A stretch of 64,000 bases of DNA from Sphaerisporangium fuscum. GTDB lineage: Bacteria > Actinomycetota > Actinomycetes > Streptosporangiales > Streptosporangiaceae. The stretch is taken from assembly GCF_018531465.1 (NCBI RefSeq), contig NZ_JAHDTF010000001.1, forward strand, positions 62,001-126,000, written 5' to 3'. Numbering within the stretch: the stretch's first letter is position 1; every line of letters starts with the position of its first letter. Positions 37,379-45,400 of this stretch are shown one piece after another. The position numbers and the translations under genes are program-made. The notes below the pieces were generated by a model. The model had not been told where the DNA came from. It was given only the letters and a program-made list of their open reading frames with translations, and did no database searches.

Positions 37379-39027
37379 CCGGCACGCGGGAGACGGCGGG
37401 CCCGCACGACCCGGGCCACCCGATCGGCACGGCGGAGGAGACGGAGGGGGCTGCCGGCGTCCCCGGAGCGGCCGACGACGGCGCGGGGTGGCGGCGGCTG
37501 AGCAGGCGGATGCTGGTCATCCACCCCGTCCAGGAGGTCATCCGCGCCGCCCCCGCCCTGATCGGCCTGTTGTTCGCGGGGTCGAGCCAGGGCGGTCACG
37601 GGCACTGGTGGAGCATCGCGGGTGTCGCCGCCATGGTGGTGCTCGGCATGCTGCGCTGGTTCACCACGACCTACCGCGTCACCCCGCAGTACGTGCAGGT
37701 GCGCAAGGGACTGGTCCGCCGGCAGGTGCTCACGGTGCCGCGCGACCGCATCCGCACCGTCGACGTCACCTCGCACGTCATGCACCGCCTGCTCGGCCTG
37801 GCCAGGGTCGAGATCGGCACCGGCCGTTCCGACCGCAAGGACCACGGCGGGCTCAAGCTCGACTCCCTGCGCGCGCCCGAGGTCGACCGGCTCCGCGAGG
37901 AGCTGCTCCACCGCCGCCCCGCGACGGCTCCCGTGACCGGGGAAGGCGTGGCGCCCGCCCCCGTCCCGGCCGCGCCGGCCGAAGAGGGCCGCGAGACCGA
38001 GCTGGCCACGCTGCGGCCGGCGTGGATCCGCTTCGGCCCGTTCACCATGTCCGGGCTGGTCACCGTCGGTGTGCTGGCGGGATTCGTCTCGCGGGTCGCC
38101 TCCGAGGGCAACGTCAACCTCCTGGAGATCGGCCCGGTGCGGCAGGCCGTCGACGAGTTCAGCCGGCAGGCGCTGTGGCTGCAGGTCGCCGGCGTGGTCG
38201 TGGTGCTGGCCGTGTTCGTCGCGATCGCCTCCACCCTGGGCTATGTGCTGGCGTTCTGGCGGTTCCGCCTCACCCGCACCACCGGCGGCACATTGCACGT
38301 GACGCGCGGGCTGATCACCTCGCGGGCGACGACGCTGGAGGAGCGCAGGCTGCGGGGCGTCGAGCTCAGCGAGCCGCTGCTGCTGCGCGTGGCCGGCGGG
38401 GCCCGCGTGATCGCCGTGGCGACCGGCCTGCGGGTGGGACGCGGGGCGCAGCGCGGCGGGTCGATGCTGCTGCCGCCCGCGCCGCGGGCGGAGGCGGAGA
38501 GCGTGGCGGCCCGCGTGATCGGCACGCCGGAGCCGCTGACGGCCGAGCTCACCCCGCACGGCCCGGCGGCGCTGCGCCGCCGTTTCACCCGGGCGCTCGC
38601 CGTCTGCGGGTCCGTCACCGTCGTCCTCGCCGTCCTGGCCTACTACGGCTGGCTGCCCTCGTGGTCCTGGCAGGTCGCGCTGGCGGTGACCGTCGCCGCG
38701 ATGCCGCTGGCGGCCGACCGCTACCGGAGCCTGGGCCACGCGATGGTCGGCGACCGCCTGGTGACCAGGTGGGGCTCGCTGGTACGGCGGCGGGTGTCCC
38801 TCGACCGCGAGGGGATCATCGGGTGGAACCTCCAGCGGTCGTTCTTCCAGCGCCGCGCCGGGCTCGCCACGCTCACGGCGACGACGGCGGCGGGCCGCCA
38901 GTCGTACAGCGTGTGGGACGTCGGTCTGGCGGAGGCGCTGCGGACCGCTGAGCAGGGAATTCCCGGTCTGCTCGACCCGTTCCTGGTGAGAGCGGGTTCA
39001 GGCGGGGAGGGCCGCCCGGACCTGTGA
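37375..39027 (+). CDS. Large PH-domain membrane protein, YdbT-like
   Basis: This 550-residue protein has several bPH2 modules, each next to membrane helices: TYRVTPQYVQVRKGLVRRQV and SRDRIRTVD-type VPRDRIRTVDVTSHVMHRLLG, then LTRTTGGTLHVTRGLITSRA, then GDRLVTRWGSLVRRRVSLD with GIIGWNLQRSFFQRR. This repeated RIxxV-type pattern is characteristic of YdbT. It begins with an acidic, Gly-rich tail of about 45 residues in the cytoplasm. It is coupled to the YdbS-like gene by GTGA and probably forms a complex with it. Confidence 0.88.
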   Translation: MTGTRETAGPHDPGHPIGTAEETEGAAGVPGAADDGAGWRRLSRRMLVIHPVQEVIRAAPALIGLLFAGSSQGGHGHWWSIAGVAAMVVLGMLRWFTTTYRVTPQYVQVRKGLVRRQVLTVPRDRIRTVDVTSHVMHRLLGLARVEIGTGRSDRKDHGGLKLDSLRAPEVDRLREELLHRRPATAPVTGEGVAPAPVPAAPAEEGRETELATLRPAWIRFGPFTMSGLVTVGVLAGFVSRVASEGNVNLLEIGPVRQAVDEFSRQALWLQVAGVVVVLAVFVAIASTLGYVLAFWRFRLTRTTGGTLHVTRGLITSRATTLEERRLRGVELSEPLLLRVAGGARVIAVATGLRVGRGAQRGGSMLLPPAPRAEAESVAARVIGTPEPLTAELTPHGPAALRRRFTRALAVCGSVTVVLAVLAYYGWLPSWSWQVALAVTVAAMPLAADRYRSLGHAMVGDRLVTRWGSLVRRRVSLDREGIIGWNLQRSFFQRRAGLATLTATTAAGRQSYSVWDVGLAEALRTAEQGIPGLLDPFLVRAGSGGEGRPDL

Positions 39028-39141
39028 GTCAGCCGGGGCCGCCCTTGCCCCCGAGGACGCCGTGACGTGCGTGATTCCCGCCCCTGTTGGGCAGAGGACG
39101 CCGTACCGGCTGACCATGCCGGGAACGGACGGGGGAATGCC

Positions 39142-40794
39142 ATGGGCAAGCGCGGCAAGGCGAAGGCGGAGCGGCTGGACGAGGTCGCCCGCGAGGCCTT
39201 CGGCTGGGACGAGCTGCGGCCGGGCCAGCGGGAGGCCATGGAGCACCTGATCGCCGGTCGTGACGTGCTCGTCGTCATGCCGACGGGCAGCGGGAAGTCG
39301 GCGGTGTACCAGGTGCCCGCGGTGCTGCTCGACGGTCCCACCGTGGTCGTCTCGCCCCTGATCGCCCTCCAGCGCGACCAGGCGGCCGGGCTGGAGGAGG
39401 CGGACGCCGGGGGCGCGGTGGCGGTCAACTCCGCCCAGCCGGAGGGCCGGAGGGAGGCCTCGCTGGACGAGATACGGGCCGGTGACGCCGAGTTCGTCTT
39501 CCTCTCCCCCGAGCAGCTGGCCAAGCCCGAGGTGATCGAGCAGCTGCGCAGGGCCCGGCCGTCGCTGGTCGCCGTCGACGAGGCGCACTGCGTGTCCACG
39601 TGGGGGCACGACTTCCGGCCCGACTACCTGCGGCTCGGCCAGGCGATCGAGATGCTGGGGCATCCCCCGGTGGCGGCGCTGACCGCGACGGCGGCGCCGC
39701 TGGTGCGCGACGACATCGTCTCCTCTCTGGGGCTGAAGGACGCCGAGCTCGTCGTGCGGGGCTTCGACCGGCCCAACATCGACCTGGAGGTCCGCCGGTT
39801 CGTCGGCAAGGAGGACAAACGCCGCGCTCTCATCGAGGACGCGGCCTCCCGTCCGGGCCTCGGGCTGATCTACGTGGCGACGCGCCGCGCGACCGAGGAC
39901 TACGCCGGCGCGCTGCGGGAGGCGGGACGGCGGGCCGAGGCGTACCACGCGGGGATGAAGGCGTCCGACCGCCACCGGGTCCACGAAATGTTCCGCGAGG
40001 GCGAGCTCGACGTCGTCGTCGCGACGTCGGCGTTCGGGATGGGCATCGACAAGCCGGACGTACGGTACGTCCTGCACGCCGATCCACCCGACTCGCCCGA
40101 CTCGTACTACCAGGAGATCGGCCGGGCCGGCCGCGACGGCGAGCCCGCCAGCGCCGTGCTGTTCTACCGGCCCGAGGACCTCGGCCTGCGCCGGTTCTTC
40201 GCCGGCGGCCGGGTCGACGAGGAACTGCTGCGGCGGGTGGCCACGATCGTCGCCGAACACGGCGGCGAGGTGCCGGCGGGCGAGCTGAAGGACCTGCTCG
40301 GCGTCGGGCCCTCCAAGCTGACGGGCCTGGTCAACCTGCTGGAGCGGGTGGGCGCGCTGGAAGTGACCGAGCACGGCGACCTGCGGGCCGCCCCCGGCGG
40401 GCCCTCGCCGGAACAGGCGGTGTCCGAGGCGGTCGAACTGGACGACAGCCGACACAAGGTGGACGAATCTCGCATCGACATGATGCGGGCGTACGCCGAG
40501 ACGACCGGGTGCCGCCGCCGGGCGCTGCTGGAGTACTTCGGGGAGCCGTACGAACGGGCCTGCGGCAACTGTGACAACTGCCGCGCGGGCACGGCGGAGG
40601 AGAAGCTGCCGGAGGAGGAGGCCGGCGAGGGGCCCTTCCCGATGCACGCCAAGGTGCGGCACAGCGAATGGGGGCCGGGAGTGGTGATGAGCCGGGAGCC
40701 CGACCGGGTGACCGTCCTGTTCGAGGAGGTCGGCTACAAGACGCTCTCCCTGGAGGCCGTCGAACGCGACGGCCTGCTCGTACTGGTCGGTTGA
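39142..40794 (+). CDS. recQ: RecQ-family ATP-dependent DNA helicase
   Basis: This 550-residue SF2 helicase has motif 0 (FGWDELRPGQREAM), Walker A MPTGSGKS, DEAH box VAVDEAHCVSTWGHDFRPDY with the RecQ aromatic-rich loop, LTATAAP, and ATSAFGMGIDKPDVR with QEIGRAGRDG. The zinc-binding domain has GCRRRALLEYFGE and CGNCDNCR. A short basic C-terminal module (about 490-550, AKVRHSEWGPGVVM) replaces the HRDC domain of E. coli RecQ. The start at 39142 has GGGGG upstream; a longer frame to 39067 adds an unlikely leader. It unwinds forks and recombination intermediates. It stands alone and ends at a strong terminator. Confidence 0.93.
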   Translation: MGKRGKAKAERLDEVAREAFGWDELRPGQREAMEHLIAGRDVLVVMPTGSGKSAVYQVPAVLLDGPTVVVSPLIALQRDQAAGLEEADAGGAVAVNSAQPEGRREASLDEIRAGDAEFVFLSPEQLAKPEVIEQLRRARPSLVAVDEAHCVSTWGHDFRPDYLRLGQAIEMLGHPPVAALTATAAPLVRDDIVSSLGLKDAELVVRGFDRPNIDLEVRRFVGKEDKRRALIEDAASRPGLGLIYVATRRATEDYAGALREAGRRAEAYHAGMKASDRHRVHEMFREGELDVVVATSAFGMGIDKPDVRYVLHADPPDSPDSYYQEIGRAGRDGEPASAVLFYRPEDLGLRRFFAGGRVDEELLRRVATIVAEHGGEVPAGELKDLLGVGPSKLTGLVNLLERVGALEVTEHGDLRAAPGGPSPEQAVSEAVELDDSRHKVDESRIDMMRAYAETTGCRRRALLEYFGEPYERACGNCDNCRAGTAEEKLPEEEAGEGPFPMHAKVRHSEWGPGVVMSREPDRVTVLFEEVGYKTLSLEAVERDGLLVLVG

Positions 40795-40860
40795 AAGGCC
40801 CGCTCCCGGTCGGTGGAGGCGCACCCCGTCCACCGACCGGGCGAGCCGATCCGCACGCCG

Positions 40861-40897
40861 AAAGGGGCGGGTCACCTCCACGGTGACCCGCCCCTTT
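40861..40897. terminator. Bidirectional terminator between recQ and PAP2
   Basis: AAAGGGGCGGGTCACC (40861-40876) and GGTGACCCGCCCCTTT (40882-40897) pair perfectly over 16 bp with a 5-nt loop. The A/T ends give a short U run on either strand, suiting two convergent genes. Confidence 0.9.
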
Positions 40898-40907
40898 CCG
40901 CCGGTGG

Positions 40908-41645
40908 CTACGCGGCGGCGCTCCGGGAGCGCGGGGCGCCCCGGGTGAGTCCGGGGAGCAGCGGTGTGCCGAGGACGGCGTGGGCGGCCACGGCGAGGCA
41001 GACGAAGCCCAGCACCAGGCCCCAGCTGACGTCGGTCAGGTGGTGCATGCCCCGGTACAGGCGCGACACCCCGACGATGAGCGGCGCGGCCACTCCGAGC
41101 ACCCACCACAGGACCTTGAGCACCGTGTGGCGATGGGTGTGCAGGGTCAGCACCAGGGCCATGCCGCAGTAGAACCCGACGGCGGCGCTGGTGTGGCCGG
41201 AGGGGAAGCTGGAGGTGGGCGGCGCCGGGTCCAGGTGCGGGACGGTCGGGCGCGGGCGCTGGATGAACACCGTGGCCAGCAGGAACACGAGATTCTGCGA
41301 CAGCACGGCCAGCACGATGAACACCGACTCGCGCCACCGGTGGAAGACGAGCCGGAAGGCCAGCGCGGCCACGGCGGTCAGCACGATGATGACGGGAGTG
41401 TCCGACAGCATCGAGCCGTAGTGGGTGAGCGTGTTGAGCACAGGGGTACGGTCGGCGGCCAGGTCCTGGTTCACCGCGACCTCTCCGGCGACCTCGGCGT
41501 GCAACGGCCGGATGATCAGCCATCCGAGGCCGAGTGTCACGGCCGACAGCAGCACGAGTGGGAGCAGGACCAGGCGTAGCGCCCATGCGACCGACTCCGG
41601 CCATCGGGTGCCGCTCGGCACAGCCGCTCTAGTGCTTGTGACCAT
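40908..41645 (-). CDS. PAP2-family membrane phosphatase
   Basis: This 245-residue protein has about five to six membrane helices. The phosphatase motifs are FIQRPRPT (KXXXXXXRP-like), FPSGHTSAA and SRLYRGMHHLTDV. Family members dephosphorylate phosphatidic acid, undecaprenyl pyrophosphate or related lipids at the outer membrane face. The ATG at 41645 has GAAGGG upstream and lies 17 nt inside the end of the upstream PAP2 gene. The two paralogues are therefore coupled but read in different frames. It ends the five-gene run that starts at 45272. Confidence 0.9.
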   Translation of the reverse strand: MVTSTRAAVPSGTRWPESVAWALRLVLLPLVLLSAVTLGLGWLIIRPLHAEVAGEVAVNQDLAADRTPVLNTLTHYGSMLSDTPVIIVLTAVAALAFRLVFHRWRESVFIVLAVLSQNLVFLLATVFIQRPRPTVPHLDPAPPTSSFPSGHTSAAVGFYCGMALVLTLHTHRHTVLKVLWWVLGVAAPLIVGVSRLYRGMHHLTDVSWGLVLGFVCLAVAAHAVLGTPLLPGLTRGAPRSRSAAA

Positions 41646-42429
41646 GTGCCCTTCCCTTCGGTGATATCTCTGCTTTCGCCTCCGGCTCGACACCCTCCAG
41701 GTGCGGCTCGGCGGGGCGCCGGCCGATGTCCCGGCGCCAGGTCTCGAAGGCGGCCGTCGTGGCGGCGACGACGGCGACGCCGAACACCACCCCCGCCGTC
41801 ACGTCGCTGACCCAGTGCACCCCGAGCGCGATCCGCGTGTACGCCACGCCGAGGACGATGACCGCGCCGACGGTCCACGCGATGATCTTCTGCAGGTGGG
41901 TCAGGAAGGGCAGGATCAGCAGCAGGACGATCCCGACGCCCAGCGTCGCGTTCAGCGCGTGCCCGGAGGGGAACGACGCGCCGGGTGCGAGGGCGACCGG
42001 GTTCGGCAGGTGCGGCCGTGCCCGGTCCACGACCACCTTCAGCCCGAGGCCGAGCAGCCCGCCGACGGTGATCGTGGTCACCGCCCAGGCCGCGAGGCGC
42101 GGGGCGCGCCTGATGACGAGCCACACGACCGCCACCCCGACGACGACCCGCCACGTCCCGGGGCCGAAGACGTCCGTCCACGCCTCCAGGAACGTGACCC
42201 AGCCCGAGTGGGTGACCGCGTAGGCGTGCAGGGTGTTCGCCACGCCCTCGTCCAGCCGGTAGAGCGGGGGGAAGGAGGTCTTCACCAGCACGAGCAGCAG
42301 AGTGAACGGCACCAGGACCAGCACCACCGCCAGCGACGCGAGCGTCAGCCGCAGCCCGAGCCGGGCGTCCGGATCCAGCCGCCGGTCGAGCCAGCCTCCC
42401 CTGCCTGGTGGTCCCGCCTGGTCGTTCAT
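41629..42429 (-). CDS. PAP2-family membrane phosphatase (second copy)
   Basis: This 266-residue protein has a cytoplasmic N-terminus, several membrane helices, and motifs KVVVDRARPHL, FPSGHALNATL and TRIALGVHWVSDVTAG, the full acid phosphatase triad. A charged, Glu/Lys/His-containing tail ends GRAHGHKH. The ATG at 42429 has GGGGGGA upstream. It overlaps the next PAP2 gene. The two PAP2 proteins differ enough not to be a recent duplication. With the lipid kinase upstream, it could form a phosphorylation/dephosphorylation cycle on diacylglycerol or prenyl lipids. Confidence 0.9.
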   Translation of the reverse strand: MNDQAGPPGRGGWLDRRLDPDARLGLRLTLASLAVVLVLVPFTLLLVLVKTSFPPLYRLDEGVANTLHAYAVTHSGWVTFLEAWTDVFGPGTWRVVVGVAVVWLVIRRAPRLAAWAVTTITVGGLLGLGLKVVVDRARPHLPNPVALAPGASFPSGHALNATLGVGIVLLLILPFLTHLQKIIAWTVGAVIVLGVAYTRIALGVHWVSDVTAGVVFGVAVVAATTAAFETWRRDIGRRPAEPHLEGVEPEAKAEISPKGRAHGHKH

Positions 42430-42524
42430 CGTCGTCCCCCCGAGTCGGCCTGCGGCCATGGTTCTGTCTCCGGAACCCATGCCCACCTCCCCCGTGGTCG
42501 CACGCCGCCTGCCTGCCTCCGTCG

Positions 42525-43535
42525 TCATCGCGCGCCTCCTTCCGTACCTCCGCCCGTCGTCACGCCGGTACGTCCGCCGGCGGGGCCCGGGTCGGTGATG
42601 CTCGGTTCCCCCTCGCCGCCGTGGCATGCCTCCAGCTGTGCCGCGAAGGACAGGCCGAAGAACAGCGCGATCGAGCTGAGCAGCGACCACAGCATGAGCG
42701 CCATCACGGCGGTCAGCGGGCCGTAGGTCTCGCCGAACGAGCCGTTGTGGTCGATGTAGAAGGCCAGCGCCCAGGTGAACAGCGTCCAGAGCGCCAGCGC
42801 CACGATCGCGCCGGCCGCGAGCCAGGTGTGGCCGGGCTGCCGCCGGCGGGGCGAGGCCCGGAACAGCACCGACGCCGACAGCACGGCCAGCAGGAAGCCG
42901 ACCGGCCAGCGCAGCAGCATCCAGGTGGTGGTCAGGGGGTCGCTCCAGTGGTACACCTGGGCGAGCGCCCGTCCGATGGCCTTGCCGCCGACGAGGATGA
43001 CGAAGCCGAGCGTCATGAACGAGCCGGCCGTGAGCGCCATGACCAGCGCCTTGCCGTACTTGTGCAGGGCCGGGCTGTCGCGCTCCACGCCGTAGATGCG
43101 GTTGGCGCCCCGCTCGACCTGCGCCATCGCGGTGGTCAGTCCGACCAGGGCGGTGGCGAGGCCGAGCCAGAGCGCGATGGCGCCGCCGTCCCCGGCGTGG
43201 CGGCGGGTGACCGCGAGCGCGTCCTTGACCACCTCGGCCCCGGAGCCGCCGGGGGCGAACCGGCGGATCACCAGTTGCACCACCTGGCCGACGCTCTCCT
43301 GGTGGAGCACGGAGCTGAGCCCCACCGCGGCGATGGCCCCGGGGATGATGGACAGGCAGATCTGGAAGGCCAGGGCCCGCGAGTGGCTGAAGCCGTCGCC
43401 GTACCTGAACCTGATGAAGGAGTCCCGGACCAGGGATCGGACGCCGTACCTGCGTAAGGTCATCCAGGCGTCGTCGGCGCCGAGTTCCTCGCCGCTCATC
43501 GATCTGGTCTGCGGCACGGTGGTGGCCGTTCCCAT
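42525..43535 (-). CDS. YihY/BrkB-family membrane protein
   Basis: This 336-residue protein has six membrane helices of the YihY/BrkB (Virul_fac_BrkB) family. FRYGDGFSHSRALAFQICLSI is its usual first conserved stretch, followed by LGLATALVGLTTAMAQVERGANRIYGV and FYIDHNGSFGETYGPLTAVM. The tail is Gly-rich. GGAGGG lies 6 nt before the ATG at 43535, which follows the lipid kinase stop at 43538 almost directly. The old label ribonuclease BN is wrong for this family. Work in E. coli suggests an envelope-lipid or anterograde transport role for some YihY relatives. Confidence 0.9.
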   Translation of the reverse strand: MGTATTVPQTRSMSGEELGADDAWMTLRRYGVRSLVRDSFIRFRYGDGFSHSRALAFQICLSIIPGAIAAVGLSSVLHQESVGQVVQLVIRRFAPGGSGAEVVKDALAVTRRHAGDGGAIALWLGLATALVGLTTAMAQVERGANRIYGVERDSPALHKYGKALVMALTAGSFMTLGFVILVGGKAIGRALAQVYHWSDPLTTTWMLLRWPVGFLLAVLSASVLFRASPRRRQPGHTWLAAGAIVALALWTLFTWALAFYIDHNGSFGETYGPLTAVMALMLWSLLSSIALFFGLSFAAQLEACHGGEGEPSITDPGPAGGRTGVTTGGGTEGGAR

Positions 43536-43537
43536 GG

Positions 43538-44431
43538 TCAGCCCTCCGTTTCCGGCGGCATGCGCAGCAGCAGTGCCGCGGGCCGTGTCTCGACGGTCAT
43601 GGTGGTGCCGTAGCCGATCAGGTCGCCGTCGCATTCGTGCAGCACCGGCGGGTCGAGGTCGATCTGGACGCGGGAGGCGGTGTAGCGCTCGACGCGCCGG
43701 TCGTAGCGGTGCGACCGGGTGAGCACGTGGCCGAGGACGCGCAGCCAGTCCAGCGGCGTGCGCGGCGCGAGGATGAGGATGTCGAGCAGGCCGTCGTCGG
43801 GGCTCGCCTCGGGCAGGAGCGGCAGGCCGCCCTGCAGCCGGCCGATGTTGCCGACGAGCACCATCCTGGCGCGCCTGCGCAGCCTGATCCGGCCGTCCAG
43901 CAGGAGAGTCACGCCGAATGGGCGGTCGGCGAGGTGCTTGATCACTCCGCCCACGTAGGCGAACCAGCCGATGCGGCGTTTGGCCTCGTCGCTGGTGCTC
44001 TCGGCCATGGCGGCGTCCAGGCCGATCCCGGCCATGGCGACGAAGGGCCGCCCGTCGAGCACGCCCATGTCGATCGCCCGGGTCTCGCCCGCGACCCCGG
44101 TGCGGACGGCGTCCGGCAGCGCGGCGGGCAGTTGGAGGTTGCGGACGAGCAGGTTGCCGGTGCCGGAGCAGAGAATCGCCAGGGGCACGCCGGAGCCCAT
44201 CAGGCCCTCCGCGCAGGCCCGCACGGTGCCGTCCCCGCCGCAGGCGAAGACCAGGTCGACGCCCTCGGACAGGGCCTGCTTCACCATGCCGACCCCGGGG
44301 TCGTCGGCCGTCGTCAGCAGCCACAGCGGCGCGTCCCAGCCGTGACGCGCCAGCTCGGCCGTCACCTCCGCGCGGTGGCGCTCGAGGTCGGCGACCCGGG
44401 TCGGGTTCACTATCACAGCAGCTTGGGGCAC
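43538..44431 (-). CDS. Diacylglycerol kinase-family lipid kinase
   Basis: This 297-residue DagK/LCB5-type kinase has AVIVNPTRVAD, nucleotide motif FACGGDGTVRACAEGLMGSG, ILCSGTGNLL and GIGLDAAMAESTSDEAKRRIGW, then a C-terminal beta domain with LVGNIGRLQGGLPLLPEASPDDGLLD. It phosphorylates a lipid, most likely diacylglycerol, at the membrane surface. The start is GTG with no strong ribosome site. It is followed by YihY and two PAP2 genes, so opposing kinase and phosphatase activities are encoded together. Confidence 0.9.
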   Translation of the reverse strand: MPQAAVIVNPTRVADLERHRAEVTAELARHGWDAPLWLLTTADDPGVGMVKQALSEGVDLVFACGGDGTVRACAEGLMGSGVPLAILCSGTGNLLVRNLQLPAALPDAVRTGVAGETRAIDMGVLDGRPFVAMAGIGLDAAMAESTSDEAKRRIGWFAYVGGVIKHLADRPFGVTLLLDGRIRLRRRARMVLVGNIGRLQGGLPLLPEASPDDGLLDILILAPRTPLDWLRVLGHVLTRSHRYDRRVERYTASRVQIDLDPPVLHECDGDLIGYGTTMTVETRPAALLLRMPPETEG

Positions 44432-44534
44432 GGCAATGCGTGCTACCCGGTCTGCACCGTTTTGAACAACCGCCGGCGGGCACCGGCCGCCGCGCTCACG
44501 GTGGCCCGGCGGCGCTCGGCCACCCGGTGTCCCC

Positions 44535-45272
44535 TCAGGCGCCGGACAGGACCTCGGCGACGACGCAGCTGATGTTGTCGGGGCCGCCGCCCTCCTTGGC
44601 GAGCTCGATGAGCCGCTCGGCGGCCTCGCCCAGGTCGGTGCACTCCGTCAGGGTCTCGTGCAGCGCCTGCGGGCCGACCACGCCGCTCAGGCCGTCGGAG
44701 CAGATGAGGTAGCGGTCGCCCGCGGACGCCTCGCGCAGCGACAGGTCGGGCTCCACCGACCCGCTGCCGCCGAGCGCCCGCATGAGCAGGGAGCGGCGCG
44801 GGTGGGCGGCGGCCTGCTCGGCGGTCATCTGCCCGTCGTCCACCAGCGACTGGACGAGGGTGTGGTCGCGCGTGATCTGGTAGAGGCAGCCTTCGCGCAG
44901 CATGTAGGCCCGGGAGTCGCCGATGTGGGCGAGGGCGAAGTGGGCGCCGTCCCACAGCATGGCGGTGAGGGTGGTGCCCATGCCGGTGAGCTTGGGGTCG
45001 CGCTCGGCCATGTCCTTGATGCGGCGGCCGGCCTCGGTGATCGCGGCTTCCAGCGCCGTGACCAGGTCGCCCGTGGGAGGATCGGTGTCCAACGCCGACA
45101 GAGCGGCGATCGCGGTCGCGCTGGCCACCTCGCCGTGGCTGTGCCCACCCATGCCGTCGGCGACGGCGATCAGCCGTGGCCCGGCGTACACCGAGTCTTC
45201 GTTCTGCTGGCGGCGCAGGCCGACGTCGGTGCGGGCCGCGTAACGCAGCGTGAACGGCGCGTTGTTCGACAT
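44535..45272 (-). CDS. PP2C-family Ser/Thr protein phosphatase
   Basis: This 245-residue PPM phosphatase has metal motifs RRQQNEDSVYAG, VADGMGGHSHGE, LAHIGDSRAYM, LICSDGLSGVV and GGPDNISCVV with all expected Asp residues. It has no membrane helix, unlike mycobacterial PstP, so it is soluble. It is divergent from the HTH-methyltransferase gene and about 100 bp upstream of the lipid kinase. A short soluble Ser/Thr kinase is encoded 2 kb away, and it may reverse that kinase. Confidence 0.92.
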   Translation of the reverse strand: MSNNAPFTLRYAARTDVGLRRQQNEDSVYAGPRLIAVADGMGGHSHGEVASATAIAALSALDTDPPTGDLVTALEAAITEAGRRIKDMAERDPKLTGMGTTLTAMLWDGAHFALAHIGDSRAYMLREGCLYQITRDHTLVQSLVDDGQMTAEQAAAHPRRSLLMRALGGSGSVEPDLSLREASAGDRYLICSDGLSGVVGPQALHETLTECTDLGEAAERLIELAKEGGGPDNISCVVAEVLSGA

Positions 45273-45400
45273 GACCTCAGTAAATCATTGGTTGAAACAC
45301 TTCACAAGCATAAGACTTGTGGATTCTTTCGGCGCGGTGGCTTAATCTGACCGAGGGGAGCCGACGAACATCCGGTGGGTGAACAGGGAGAGGCGACAGC

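Noticed and set aside
42525..43535. Annotation of the YihY protein as ribonuclease BN
   Set aside because: That name came from a historical mix-up; the protein is a multi-pass membrane protein with no nuclease motif.
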